Source: Schlegelella_A sp038318385 (GTDB lineage: Bacteria; Pseudomonadota; Gammaproteobacteria; Burkholderiales; Burkholderiaceae_C). Taken from it: DNA of 64,000 bases. The translations under genes and the position numbers were made by a program. Position 1 is the stretch's first letter; the number at the start of each line of letters is the position of its first letter. Of the stretch, positions 1 through 8,771 are shown in pieces. The DNA is taken from assembly GCA_038318385.1 (NCBI GenBank), contig JBBQCD010000009.1, forward strand, positions 31,408 to 95,407, given 5' to 3'. The notes below the pieces were generated by a model. The model made no database searches. It was given only the letters and a program-made list of their open reading frames with translations, and was not told the DNA's origin.

Positions 1-3000
1 GGGTCTTCGAACTGGCCTGGACGCACGCCAACGTGGTGCTGCGGCAGCTCAACGCCAGCGAGGCCGATGCCCAGCTCTACGGTCGCCTCGCCGGGGCTGT
101 GATCTACACCCAGCCGGCGCTTCGCGCCGATCCCGGCGTCCTGATCCGAAACCGGCGCGGCCAGTCGGGACTCTGGGGCTACGCGATCTCCGGCGACCTG
201 CCGATCGTGCTGCTGCAGATCGGCAGCGCCGACAACATCGAGCTGGTGCGCCAGTTCGTCCAGGCCCATGCATGGTGGCGCCTGAAGGGGCTCGCAGTCG
301 ACCTGGTGATCTGGAACGAGGAGCGCGACACCTACCGCCAGCGACTGCAGGAACAGATCATGGGCCTGATCGCCGGCGGCGTGGAGGCCCACGTGATCGA
401 CCGTCCTGGCGGCATCTTCGTGCGCCACGTCGAGCAGATCGCCCACGAGGACCGCATCCTGCTGCAGTCGGTCGCGCGCGCCGTCTTCAGCGACGGCCGC
501 GGCACGCTGATCGAGCAGGTCAGCCGCCGGCCCCTGCGCGAACGGCGCACGGCGCCATTCGCTGCCACGCGACCCGCTGAGCGTCGCACCGCACCCTTGC
601 CTCCGCGCCTGGCTCGCGCCGCGCCGCTGCCGGTGACGGCGTCGGCGGGACCGCTCGCCGGCGAACTCGTGCTCTTCAACGGCACCGGTGGCTTCTCGGC
701 CAATGGCAAGGAGTATGTCGTCGCCCCGCCGGCCGGCGAACGTCCGCCCGCTCCCTGGGTCAACGTGCTCGCCAATCCCCGCTTCGGCAGCGTCGTCTCC
801 GAGGCCGGCAGCGCCTACACCTGGTGCGAGAACGCGCATGAGCTGCGTCTCACGCCCTGGCACAACGATCCCGTTTCCGATGGCTCGGGCGAGGCCATCT
901 ACCTTCGCGACGAGGAAAGCGGAGAGGTCTGGTCCCCGACCTCGCTGCCTTGCGCGGACGGCGCCGGAGCCTTCGTCACACGCCACGGCTTTGGCAGCAG
1001 CGCCTTCGAGCATCGTGCCTACGGCATCCATGCCGAGCTGCGCGTCTTCGTCGCGCTCGATGCGGCGGTCAAGTTCTCGGTGCTGAGGCTGACCAACGAG
1101 TCCGGCCGGCCGCGCAAGCTGAGCGCCACCGGCTATGTCGAATGGGTACTCGGCGACCTGCGACCGAAGTCCGCACCGCACATCGTCACCGAAGTCTGCG
1201 CCGACAACGAGGCGCTCTACGCGCGCAACCCGTACAGCAACGACTACGCCGACTGGATCGGCTTCTTCGACGTCGACGACTCCGCCCGTGCCAACGGCAG
1301 CCACACTTGCGACCGCAACGAATTCATCGGCCGCAACGGCTCGATGCAGGCACCCGCCGCGCTCGGCCGGGTCCGCTTGTCGGGGCGCAGCGGCGCCGCG
1401 CTCGACCCGTGCGCGGCGATCCAGGTACCGGTCGCCCTCCTCGATGGCGAGACCGTGGAGATCGTGTTTCGCCTCGGCATGGGCCGCAGCGCCCACGAAG
1501 CCGGCGAACTGGTGCAGCGCTTCCGCGGCTCGGCCGCCTGCGCCGAAGCGCTCGCCGAGGTGCAGCGTCATTGGGAGCACACGCTCGGCGCGGTGCGCGT
1601 GCGCACGCCCGACCCGGCACTCGACATGCTGGCCAACGGCTGGCTACTGTACCAGACCATCGCCTGCCGGATCTGGGCGCGCAGCGGCTACTACCAGTCG
1701 GGTGGCGCCTTCGGCTTTCGCGACCAGCTGCAGGATGCGATGGCCCTGGTGCACACCCAGCCCCAGATGCTGCGCGCCCAGCTGCTGCTGTGCGCAAGTC
1801 GCCAGTTCCCCGAAGGCGACGTCCAGCACTGGTGGCATCCGCCGCAGGGCCGCGGCGTGCGCACCCGCATCTCGGACGACTACCTGTGGTTGCCGCTGGC
1901 GCTCGCGCGCTACGTCGAGGCGACCGGCGACGCCGGCGTGCTCGACGAGGACGTGCGCTTTCTCGAAGGCCGGGCCGTCAGCCCCCAGGACGATTCGTAC
2001 TACGACCTGCCGGCGCCTTCGCACCAGACCGCGCCGCTCTACGAACATGCCCTGCGCGCGGTCCAGCACGGCCTGCGTTTCGGCGCGCATGGACTGCCGC
2101 TGATGGGCACCGGCGACTGGAACGACGGCATGAACCTCGTCGGCCACGGCGGTCGCGGCGAAAGCGTCTGGCTGGGCTTCTTCCTCTGCACGGTGCTGGA
2201 ACGGTTCGGCGTCCTGGCGGCGCGGCGTGGCGACAAGGCCGCGGCAGAACAATGCGGCGTGGAGCGCACCCGGCTTGCGGCCCGGCTGGAAGCCGAAGGC
2301 TGGGACGGATCCTGGTACCGGCGTGCCTACTTCGACGACGGCACCCCGCTCGGCACCGCGGGAGGTGTGGAATGCCAGATCGACTCGATCGCGCAGAGCT
2401 GGTCGGTTCTTTCCGGAGTCGCCGATCCCGCCCGGTCGCGCCAGGCCATGGACGCGCTCCATGAACGTCTGGTGCGTGCCGACGCGGGCCTGGTCCAACT
2501 GCTCGATCCGCCGTTCGACGGGCGCGGCCCGAACCCGGGCTACATCGCTGGCTATGTGCCGGGCGTGCGCGAGAACGGCGGCCAGTACACGCACGGCGCG
2601 ATCTGGGCGACGATGGCCTGCGCGGCGCTCGGTGATCGCGAGCGCGCATGGGCGCTGCTCGACCTCATCAACCCGGTCCACCACGCACGGGATGCGAACG
2701 GCGTCGAGCGCTACAAGGTCGAGCCCTACGTGGTGTCCGCCGACGTGTACAGCGTCGCCCCGCACACTGGACGCGGTGGCTGGAGCTGGTACACCGGCTC
2801 GGCAGGGTGGATGTACCAGCTGATCGTGGAGTCCCTGCTCGGACTTCGCCTCTCGACGAGTGGCGGGATTGCGCGATTGGCATTCACGCCCTGCCTGCCG
2901 CGCGAGTGGCCGGGCTACCACGTCGACTACCGCTATCTCGACACGACCTACCGGGTCGAGGTGACGCAGGTCGACGCCGCGCAAGGCCACCTTGCGGTGT

Positions 3001-3098
3001 CGCTCGACGGCGCCGCATGCGCGGATGGCACGCTGCCGCTGCGCGACGACGGCCAGGTGCACACTGTCAGCGTGCAGACGGGACGAGGCTCGAGCTGA
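1..3098 (+). CDS. ndvB: Cyclic beta-1,2-glucan synthetase, C-terminal part (5' end outside window)
   Basis: The reading frame is open to the left edge (frame starting at base 3), so the GTG at 33 is not the true start; the gene is truncated by the window. Family knowledge: NdvB/ChvB proteins are very large inner-membrane enzymes with an N-terminal glycosyltransferase and a C-terminal GH94 phosphorylase-like module that sets the length of cyclic periplasmic beta-glucans. The visible ~1030 residues begin in the linker (VFELAWTHANVVLRQLN), pass a Pro/Arg-rich hinge near base 540-650, and then cover the glycosyltransferase-36/GH94 region. The GH94 catalytic signature GDWNDGMN lies near 2112-2135 and the late motif GGWSWYTGSAGWMYQ near 2780-2820. 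The stop overlaps the next start (TGATG), suggesting cotranscription. Sure of the family; product chain chemistry is inferred. Confidence 0.88.
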   Translation, partial: VFELAWTHANVVLRQLNASEADAQLYGRLAGAVIYTQPALRADPGVLIRNRRGQSGLWGYAISGDLPIVLLQIGSADNIELVRQFVQAHAWWRLKGLAVDLVIWNEERDTYRQRLQEQIMGLIAGGVEAHVIDRPGGIFVRHVEQIAHEDRILLQSVARAVFSDGRGTLIEQVSRRPLRERRTAPFAATRPAERRTAPLPPRLARAAPLPVTASAGPLAGELVLFNGTGGFSANGKEYVVAPPAGERPPAPWVNVLANPRFGSVVSEAGSAYTWCENAHELRLTPWHNDPVSDGSGEAIYLRDEESGEVWSPTSLPCADGAGAFVTRHGFGSSAFEHRAYGIHAELRVFVALDAAVKFSVLRLTNESGRPRKLSATGYVEWVLGDLRPKSAPHIVTEVCADNEALYARNPYSNDYADWIGFFDVDDSARANGSHTCDRNEFIGRNGSMQAPAALGRVRLSGRSGAALDPCAAIQVPVALLDGETVEIVFRLGMGRSAHEAGELVQRFRGSAACAEALAEVQRHWEHTLGAVRVRTPDPALDMLANGWLLYQTIACRIWARSGYYQSGGAFGFRDQLQDAMALVHTQPQMLRAQLLLCASRQFPEGDVQHWWHPPQGRGVRTRISDDYLWLPLALARYVEATGDAGVLDEDVRFLEGRAVSPQDDSYYDLPAPSHQTAPLYEHALRAVQHGLRFGAHGLPLMGTGDWNDGMNLVGHGGRGESVWLGFFLCTVLERFGVLAARRGDKAAAEQCGVERTRLAARLEAEGWDGSWYRRAYFDDGTPLGTAGGVECQIDSIAQSWSVLSGVADPARSRQAMDALHERLVRADAGLVQLLDPPFDGRGPNPGYIAGYVPGVRENGGQYTHGAIWATMACAALGDRERAWALLDLINPVHHARDANGVERYKVEPYVVSADVYSVAPHTGRGGWSWYTGSAGWMYQLIVESLLGLRLSTSGGIARLAFTPCLPREWPGYHVDYRYLDTTYRVEVTQVDAAQGHLAVSLDGAACADGTLPLRDDGQVHTVSVQTGRGSS

Positions 3099-3640
3099 TG
3101 TCGGCCCCTTCGGAATGGGTCGTGCGCTGGTCGCACCTCGTCGCGCCGGGTGCCGCGGTGCTCGACGTGGCCTGCGGCCGCGGACGCCACGTCCGCTGGT
3201 TCGCCGCGCTCGGCTGCCGGGTGACCGCGATCGACCGCGACGCCGACGCCGTCGATCCGCTTCGTGACGTGGCCGACGTCCATGTCGCGGACATCGAGAA
3301 CGGGCCCTGGCCGCTGCCGACGGGCTCGCGTTTCGACGCGGTGGTCTGCACGAACTACCTCTGGCGTCCGCTGTGGCCGACGGTGCTGGCGGCGCTGGCC
3401 GACGGCGGCGTGCTGCTCTACGAGACCTTCGCGATCGGGAACCAGACGGTCGGCAAACCATCGAACCCCCAATTCCTGCTGCGCCCCGGCGAGTTGCTCG
3501 AGGTCGCGGGCGCGCTGCGGATCGTCGCCTACGAAGACGGATTCCTGCGGGCGCCGGAGCGCTTCGTGCAGCGGATCGTCGCGGTGCGCGGAGTTCCCGA
3601 CGCCGACCCGCCGAGGCGCTGGGACCTGGCGCCGGCGTGA
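3098..3640 (+). CDS. SAM-dependent methyltransferase (class I, TehB-like)
   Basis: A 180-residue protein whose ATG overlaps the stop of the glucan synthetase gene by one base. The SAM-binding glycine motif is VLDVACGRGRH near residue 23, followed by an acidic residue at the end of strand 2 (AIDRDADAV) and the motif IV region FDAVVCTNYLWRPL. It is a short, single-domain Rossmann methyltransferase of the type often annotated as tellurite-resistance/TehB-like or as a generic methyltransferase. Substrate is not predictable. Most copies in related bacteria sit just upstream of dapA, so the location is probably ancestral rather than tied to glucan synthesis (inference). Confidence 0.85.
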   Translation: MSAPSEWVVRWSHLVAPGAAVLDVACGRGRHVRWFAALGCRVTAIDRDADAVDPLRDVADVHVADIENGPWPLPTGSRFDAVVCTNYLWRPLWPTVLAALADGGVLLYETFAIGNQTVGKPSNPQFLLRPGELLEVAGALRIVAYEDGFLRAPERFVQRIVAVRGVPDADPPRRWDLAPA

Positions 3641-3681
3641 AGGGCGGCGCCGGCTAAAATCAGCGGATTCAGAGGAAAGCC

Positions 3682-4563
3682 ATGCAACCCATCACCGGCA
3701 GCATCGTCGCGCTCGTCACCCCGATGCAGGACGACGGCCAGATCGACTACGCCGCCCTGCGCAGCCTCATCGACTGGCACATCGCCGAGGGCACGCAGTG
3801 CATCGGCGCGGTCGGCACCACCGGCGAATCGCCGACAGTCACCGTCGAAGAGCACTGCGAGATCCTCCGCGTCACCGTCGAACATGCCGCCGGCCGGGTC
3901 GCAGTGATGGCCGGCACGGGCGGCAATTCCACCGCCGAGGCGATCGAGCTTTCGCGCTACGCCGCCAAGGTCGGCGCCGACTGCACGCTGTCGGTCGTGC
4001 CGTACTACAACAAGCCGTCGCAAGAGGGCATCTACCGCCACTTCCGCGCGATCGCCGAGGCCGTCGACCTGCCGATGGTGCTCTACAACGTGCCCGGCCG
4101 GACCGTGGCCGACATGCTCCCGGAAACCACCCTGCGCCTGGCCGGCGTCCCGGGCGTCATCGGCATCAAGGAGGCCAGCGCCGACATCGAACGCGCGGCC
4201 ACCCTGATCCGCAATGCCCCGAAGGGGTTCTCCATCTATTCCGGCGACGACGGCACGGCGATCGCACTGATGCTGCTCGGCGGCCATGGCAACGTCAGCG
4301 TCACCGCGAATGTCGCGCCACGCGCGATGCGCGAGCTCTGCGACGCGGCCCTGGCGGGCGACGCCCGGCGCGCCAGTGCCATCCACCTCAGGCTCCTGCC
4401 GCTGCACCAGGCGCTCTTCGTCGAATCCAGCCCGGCGCCGACGAAATGGGCACTGGCGCGGCTCGGTCGGTGCGGTGCCGCGCTGCGACTGCCGATCACG
4501 CCGCTCAGCAGCGCCGGCCAGGCCGTCGTCGAGAAGGCCCTGGCCGAAGCCGGTCTGGCCTGA
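3682..4563 (+). CDS. dapA: 4-hydroxy-tetrahydrodipicolinate synthase
   Basis: DapA condenses pyruvate with L-aspartate semialdehyde, the first committed step of the diaminopimelate/lysine pathway, in the cytoplasm. The 293-residue length is standard for this TIM-barrel family. Visible active-site elements are the threonine pair in GTTGES (residues 46-47), the catalytic tyrosine in LYNVPGR (Tyr135) and the Schiff-base lysine in GIKEAS (Lys163). A ribosome site GAGGAAA lies 6-12 bases before the ATG, and a TAAAAT box near 3655 could be its -10 element. It is followed after a short gap by the bamC-like gene. Confidence 0.97.
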   Translation: MQPITGSIVALVTPMQDDGQIDYAALRSLIDWHIAEGTQCIGAVGTTGESPTVTVEEHCEILRVTVEHAAGRVAVMAGTGGNSTAEAIELSRYAAKVGADCTLSVVPYYNKPSQEGIYRHFRAIAEAVDLPMVLYNVPGRTVADMLPETTLRLAGVPGVIGIKEASADIERAATLIRNAPKGFSIYSGDDGTAIALMLLGGHGNVSVTANVAPRAMRELCDAALAGDARRASAIHLRLLPLHQALFVESSPAPTKWALARLGRCGAALRLPITPLSSAGQAVVEKALAEAGLA

Positions 4564-4645
4564 CGCGCCCGATATCCCTGCCCTGATGCCGAACTTCTTT
4601 CCGGCTGCGTCTTCCGCAGTCGGCAGCCCCTTGGAGACAGACCCC

Positions 4646-5788
4646 GTGACCCGTTCCCCTCATGCCTACGCGTTGCGCACCAGCGCCCTGCTTCTCGCCC
4701 TGACGTTGATCGGCTGCTCGACCGTCGAGAACATGCTGAGCGGCGACAAGATCGATTACAAGACCGCCGGCAATCAGACCTCCGGTCTGGAGGTTCCGCC
4801 CGACCTCACCCAGCTCGCCAAGAACACCCGCTACCAGCAGCCCGGTGGCGGCACGGTCAGCGCCTCGGAGTTCCAGTCGGGCCAGGCCGCGACGGCGACC
4901 GCCGCGGCGGCAGCGGCGACGGTCGCGCCGACGTCGGTCGGCGACATGAAGATCGAACGCCTCGGCAATGCGCGCTGGCTGAGCACCTCGCTGCCGCCCG
5001 AAAAGATCTACCCCCTGGTGCGTTCGTTCTGGAAGGACAACGGTTTCGTGCTGATCCAGGACCGTCCCGAGGCGGGCGTCCTCGAAACCGACTGGGCCGA
5101 GAATCGCGCCAAGCTGCCCAACGACATCATCCGCCGCACGGTCGGTCGGATCTTCGACAGCGTCTATTCCACCGGCGAGCTCGACAAGTTCCGCACCCGC
5201 ATCGAGCGCACCCCCACCGGCAGCGACATCTACCTGACCCACCGCGGCATGCAGGAGGTCTATAACAACGAGCGCAAGGACTCGACCGTCTGGCAGCCGC
5301 GGGCGGCCGATCCGCAGCTCGAAGCCGAGTTCCTGTCGCGCCTCATGGTCAAGCTCGGCGCCAAGGAAGACGTGGCCCAGGCCGCAGCGACTCCGGCCAA
5401 GTCCGGGCCGGCGCGGGCGCGGGTGGTCGCGGGGCAGCCGGCGGCAACGCTGCAGGTCGACGACGGCTTCGATCGCGCCTGGCGGCGCGTCGGCCTGGCA
5501 CTCGATCGCAGCGGCTTCACGGTCGAGGATCGCGATCGCGCCCAGGGCCTCTACTTCGTGCGCTACGTCGATCCGAAGTTTGCCGGCCGCGAGGAGCCGG
5601 GCCTGTTCTCGAAGATCTTCAGCTTCGGCCAGAAGAAGGACGACGAATCCACGCTGTCGCGATACCGGGTCTCGGTGAAGTCCAGCGGCGACACCAGTAC
5701 CGTCTCCGTGCTCGACGCCAAGGGCGCGCCCGAGAACGGGCCCGCGGGTCAGCGCATCGTCGGACTGCTCGTCGACGACCTCAAGTAG
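4646..5788 (+). CDS. bamC: Outer-membrane assembly lipoprotein, BamC/NlpB family
   Basis: A 380-residue lipoprotein predicted to be an accessory subunit of the beta-barrel assembly (BAM) machine. The GTG at 4646 is chosen because GGAG lies 9 bases upstream and because it gives a correct lipoprotein signal: a basic N-terminus, a hydrophobic stretch and the lipobox LIGC with the lipidated Cys near residue 24. Upstream in-frame ATGs would put a long hydrophilic extension before the signal. The mature N-terminus (DKIDYKTAGNQTSGLEVPPDLT) is the conserved unstructured segment that contacts BamD, followed by two NlpB/DapX helix-grip domains separated by an Ala/Pro-rich linker. The dapA-bamC order is common in proteobacteria. 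Confidence 0.92.
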   Translation: MTRSPHAYALRTSALLLALTLIGCSTVENMLSGDKIDYKTAGNQTSGLEVPPDLTQLAKNTRYQQPGGGTVSASEFQSGQAATATAAAAAATVAPTSVGDMKIERLGNARWLSTSLPPEKIYPLVRSFWKDNGFVLIQDRPEAGVLETDWAENRAKLPNDIIRRTVGRIFDSVYSTGELDKFRTRIERTPTGSDIYLTHRGMQEVYNNERKDSTVWQPRAADPQLEAEFLSRLMVKLGAKEDVAQAAATPAKSGPARARVVAGQPAATLQVDDGFDRAWRRVGLALDRSGFTVEDRDRAQGLYFVRYVDPKFAGREEPGLFSKIFSFGQKKDDESTLSRYRVSVKSSGDTSTVSVLDAKGAPENGPAGQRIVGLLVDDLK

Positions 5789-5807
5789 CCCGCGCCGGGG
5801 CCGCCCG

Positions 5808-6632
5808 ATGCGATTCTGCAGCCTGGGCAGCGGCAGCGGCGGCAACGCCACCGTGGTCGAAGCCGGCAGCGGCATGGCGACGAGACGCGTGCTGATCGAC
5901 TGCGGCTTCTCGTTGCGCGAACTCGATCTGCGCCTGGCGCGCGTCGGGCTCACCGCCGGCGACATCGACGCCATCTTCGTCACCCATGAGCACGGCGACC
6001 ACATCGGCAGCGCCGTGTCGCTGGCGCGCCGCAACGACCTGCCGCTGTGGATGAGTCGTGGCACGTGGCGCGCGGTGCGCGAACCCGATCTGCCGGCGCT
6101 GATCCGCTTCGCACGCGACGGTGAACCGATCGAGATCGGCATCCTCGCGCTGCATCCGTTCACGGTCGCCCACGACGCCGAGGAACCCCTGCAGCTGCGT
6201 TGCACGGACTCGGCGTTGCGTCTGGGCGTGCTGACCGATGTCGGCTCGATCACGCCGCACATGCTGTCCAACCTGCAACACTGCGATGCGCTGCTGCTGG
6301 AGTGCAATCACGACCGGGCGATGCTCGCAACGTCCCGATACCCCGCCTCGCTGAAAGCGCGCATCGGTGGGCGCTACGGCCACCTCGACAACGACACCGC
6401 CGCGGAGATCCTTGCTGCGTGCCTGCACGAAGGCCTGCGGCATCTCGTGGCGGCGCACCTCAGCGAGCAGAACAACCATCCGCAGCGGGTGCTCGAGGCG
6501 CTGTCTGCAGCGTGGGGCGATGCACGCGAGGACATCGTGATCGCCGACCCGGTCCATGGCTTCGACTGGATCGCGGTGGGCTCAAACACCGTCGGCGCGC
6601 CGGGATCGGCGCCTGCAGGGGCCACGGCCTAG
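5808..6632 (+). CDS. MBL-fold metallo-hydrolase, YycJ/VicX-like
   Basis: A 274-residue metallo-beta-lactamase-fold hydrolase. The dinuclear metal motif is THEHGDH (His60, His62, Asp64, His65), with later ligand positions in the LLLECNHD region and AAHLSEQNN. The N-terminal CSLGSGSGGNATVVE is typical of the YycJ/VicX phosphodiesterase-like subgroup, some members of which act as 5'-exonucleases (family knowledge). It follows bamC after 19 bases and is probably in the same transcript. The physiological substrate is not predictable. Confidence 0.9.
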   Translation: MRFCSLGSGSGGNATVVEAGSGMATRRVLIDCGFSLRELDLRLARVGLTAGDIDAIFVTHEHGDHIGSAVSLARRNDLPLWMSRGTWRAVREPDLPALIRFARDGEPIEIGILALHPFTVAHDAEEPLQLRCTDSALRLGVLTDVGSITPHMLSNLQHCDALLLECNHDRAMLATSRYPASLKARIGGRYGHLDNDTAAEILAACLHEGLRHLVAAHLSEQNNHPQRVLEALSAAWGDAREDIVIADPVHGFDWIAVGSNTVGAPGSAPAGATA

Positions 6633-6652
6633 GCACCGCACCCCACAAATCG

Positions 6653-6673
6653 AAAAGCCGCCCGAAGGCGGCC
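6653..6673 (-). terminator. Rho-independent-like terminator of the small lipoprotein gene
   Basis: On the minus strand a perfect 6-bp GC stem (GCCGCC/GGCGGC at 6657-6662 and 6667-6672) with a 4-base loop is followed by TTTT. It lies directly after the stop of the minus-strand lipoprotein gene. On the plus strand it lies about 25 bases after the MBL hydrolase stop, so it may help terminate both. Confidence 0.7.
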
Positions 6674-6695
6674 TCTGGAAAATCGCGAAAGCGAT

Positions 6696-6947
6696 TTACT
6701 TCGTGCCGGAGGCGGCGTCGCTGGCCGACATCGCGGCCGAGCTGGCAGACATCGCAGCCGAATCGGCGGCCGAAGCAGCCATTCCGGCCGCAGCGCTGGC
6801 ACCGGAGTCCATGGGCGTGGTCACGACGACAGGTGCCGGGGCCGGGGCGGCGGCAGGCGGCGGCGCGACGACGGTTTCTTCCTTCTTGCTGCAGGCAGCG
6901 AAAGAGACGGCGGCGACCAACGAGACCAACAACAGTGCTTTTTTCAT
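6696..6947 (-). CDS. Small Ala/Ser-rich lipoprotein
   Basis: An 83-residue predicted lipoprotein. The sequence starts MKKALLLVSLVAAVSFAACSKK, a clear signal peptide with lipobox FAAC. Ser after the lipidated Cys would favour outer-membrane sorting by the usual +2 rule. The mature part is a Pro/Ala stretch followed by a low-complexity Ala/Ser/Met tail with repeated SAAMSAS-type units. No enzymatic domain is visible. A ribosome site GAGTGAGGAAAC precedes the ATG. Similar small lipoproteins are widespread in betaproteobacteria, with no known function; a surface spacer or envelope role is only a guess. Confidence 0.8.
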   Translation of the reverse strand: MKKALLLVSLVAAVSFAACSKKEETVVAPPPAAAPAPAPVVVTTPMDSGASAAAGMAASAADSAAMSASSAAMSASDAASGTK

Positions 6948-7050
6948 ACTTGTTTCCTCACTCCAAAAGGGCCAGACAATTCAGGCAATTGTGGGAACCC
7001 CCTGGTGCAGAGTTCCGACGATCAAGGTCAAGGGAAAGCGAGAGCGTTCC

Positions 7051-7077
7051 GGTGCCTAGCCTTCGATTATAGGCACC
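7051..7077 (-). terminator. 8-bp inverted repeat downstream of 7092-7580 gene
   Basis: GGTGCCTA (7051-7058) and TAGGCACC (7070-7077) form a perfect 8-bp stem with an 11-base loop, 15 bases beyond the stop of the minus-strand gene. There is no T-run, so it may be a Rho-dependent or attenuating hairpin rather than a classical terminator. Confidence 0.4.
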
Positions 7078-7091
7078 CTTAGGTGGTTTCC

Positions 7092-7580
7092 CTACAGTCC
7101 CAGGGTCGTCGCCGGAAAGGCTTCCACCGACCGTTGCGAAACCGCGTCAATCGTTTCCCGGCACGCCAGGCCGTCGACAGGCGCGCGCGACGCCAATCCC
7201 CGGAAGTTCACCGGGTCGACGAGCCGCACGCTGACAACGTCGGCAGCCAGGCAGATCGTGGGGAAGTCCGTGGCCTCCAATTCGGCATTGGCGCGGCACT
7301 GGACCACGTGCGACCACTGCCGGCGCCACTCGGTCCAGCGTCCGTGGCGGCGTGACATCTCGTCGAAGCTCTGGGCATAGACAAGAAGCTGGCGTCTGGA
7401 CGTCACCCAGCGCGTGAGGTCCTCGATCACGACCCGCTCCGACAACGGCCAGTCGGCGAAGGTCGCATCGCACAGCACGATCTCGCGCGCGCCAGCGTCG
7501 GCGGCCTCGGCGAAGGCGCTGCGCAGCGCGGCGTGGAACTCGCCGCGCGACAGGATCGCCCGACTTGTCGGTTCATTCAT
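7092..7580 (-). CDS. Conserved hypothetical protein
   Basis: A 162-residue soluble protein that I cannot assign to a characterised family. It has a strong ribosome site (GGAGGGAGGA) before its ATG. The middle contains the pattern LLVYAQSFDEMSRRHGRWTEW followed by WSHVVQCR, which resembles a hypothetical family I have seen in betaproteobacteria beside cupin/JmjC oxygenase genes. No signal peptide or membrane segment is visible. The start lies 19 bases after the end of the oxygenase gene in the same direction, so the two are probably cotranscribed and functionally connected. Confidence 0.75.
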   Translation of the reverse strand: MNEPTSRAILSRGEFHAALRSAFAEAADAGAREIVLCDATFADWPLSERVVIEDLTRWVTSRRQLLVYAQSFDEMSRRHGRWTEWRRQWSHVVQCRANAELEATDFPTICLAADVVSVRLVDPVNFRGLASRAPVDGLACRETIDAVSQRSVEAFPATTLGL

Positions 7581-7599
7581 CGTCGTCCTCCCTCCTCAG

Positions 7600-8742
7600 T
7601 CACGTCTCGCCGGCAAGCAGCCAGCCCGATTCGATCCACTGTCCGACCAGTTCCTGCGCCTCGGCGCTCAGGGCTCCCATGTCGCGCGCGTCGAGCGCGC
7701 GCCGGTCGGCCAAGCGACGCACCAGGCGCGCATCCCGACCGGCGGTGCGATAGGACTCGCCGTTGATGAAGACATGGCGGTCGTCGTAGAGCATTCGCGT
7801 GCGCCGGTCGAGGCGGACGGCCCCGGGTCGGGTCGGGGCAACGCCGGCGGAAAAGCCGACGAGCGCTTTCGGCTCGCTCAGGACTTCTCCGAGGGCACGC
7901 GCGATGGCTCCTGGCTCATGCAACAGGCGAGTGACCGCGTCCTCGGCGAAATCACCGAGCGACCGGGGAATGCGCGCCGGCTCGGCGGTTGCCGGCTGCG
8001 CCGGATCGGCGTACAGCGGCTCGCCTTCGGGAAGCTCGACAGCGTCGATCAGGAATTGCGCGACCTCGGCGCCCAGACGCGTCGCGCCGGCGGCCCGAAA
8101 GCCGATCGAGGCCGTGATCGTCTCGCCCTCGGCGATTCCGTCGTGGCCCCAGCCGGGCGGCAGGTACAGCATGTCGCCCGGTCCCAGCAACCATTCGGCG
8201 CTCGGCACGAAGTCCTCCAGGATCTTGAGCGGCGTGTCCACACGCAGCACGGGCTTAAGCACTCGCCCGATCCGCCAGCGGCGCCATCCGCGCAGCTGCA
8301 GCAAGAAGACATCGTAGCTGTCGACATGGGGGCCCACGCCGCCGCCATCCGTGGCGAACGAGACCATCACGTCGTCGAGGCGCGCATCGGGCACGAAACG
8401 AAAGCGTCCGAGCAGGCGGTGCGCAGCCTCGAGATGAACATCGACGCCCTGCACCAGCAAGGTCCAGCCGGGTGTCTTCAGAGCCGGCAGCGCGCGACGC
8501 GCCAACGGCCCGGCACACAACGACCAGCCACTTCTTTCGCGCCGGATCAGTCGCGACTCGACATCGGTGCGGGCTGCCAGCCTGAAGAGCTCGTCGCGGT
8601 GCAGGATCTCGGTGGCATCGGGGCATGCCGCCCGCACCAGCAAAGGCTTCTTCTGCCAATGCCGGCGCATGAAATCCTCGGGGCAAAGGCCCCCCAGCAA
8701 CGGGGTCGGCGCGGTCAGGTCCATGGGCCATTGTGCGATCAT
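7600..8742 (-). CDS. roxA: JmjC/cupin-domain ribosomal oxygenase (RoxA/YcfD-like)
   Basis: A 380-residue Fe(II)/2-oxoglutarate oxygenase of the YcfD type, which in E. coli hydroxylates an arginine of ribosomal protein L16. The iron triad is visible as His139 and Asp141 in GPHVDSYDVF, and His200 in YLPPGWGHDG. The C-terminal region contains the winged-helix-like part of this family. The ATG at 8742 has AAAGGGG about 8 bases upstream; the in-frame ATG at 8724 is an alternative. It is transcribed away from the SlyD gene and together with the uncharacterised 7092-7580 gene. The protein substrate is assumed from family membership. Confidence 0.88.
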   Translation of the reverse strand: MIAQWPMDLTAPTPLLGGLCPEDFMRRHWQKKPLLVRAACPDATEILHRDELFRLAARTDVESRLIRRERSGWSLCAGPLARRALPALKTPGWTLLVQGVDVHLEAAHRLLGRFRFVPDARLDDVMVSFATDGGGVGPHVDSYDVFLLQLRGWRRWRIGRVLKPVLRVDTPLKILEDFVPSAEWLLGPGDMLYLPPGWGHDGIAEGETITASIGFRAAGATRLGAEVAQFLIDAVELPEGEPLYADPAQPATAEPARIPRSLGDFAEDAVTRLLHEPGAIARALGEVLSEPKALVGFSAGVAPTRPGAVRLDRRTRMLYDDRHVFINGESYRTAGRDARLVRRLADRRALDARDMGALSAEAQELVGQWIESGWLLAGET

Positions 8743-8771
8743 CGCCAGCCCCTTTGGAACGCCGCGCCTCG

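Noticed and set aside
1644..3461. 605-codon minus-strand frame under the glucan synthetase and methyltransferase
   Set aside because: Covers two well-supported plus-strand genes and shows no recognisable domain.
7066..7071. TATAAT box on the minus strand as a -10 element for the small lipoprotein
   Set aside because: No convincing -35 at the right distance, and it lies within the hairpin at 7051-7077 about 120 bases from the start codon.
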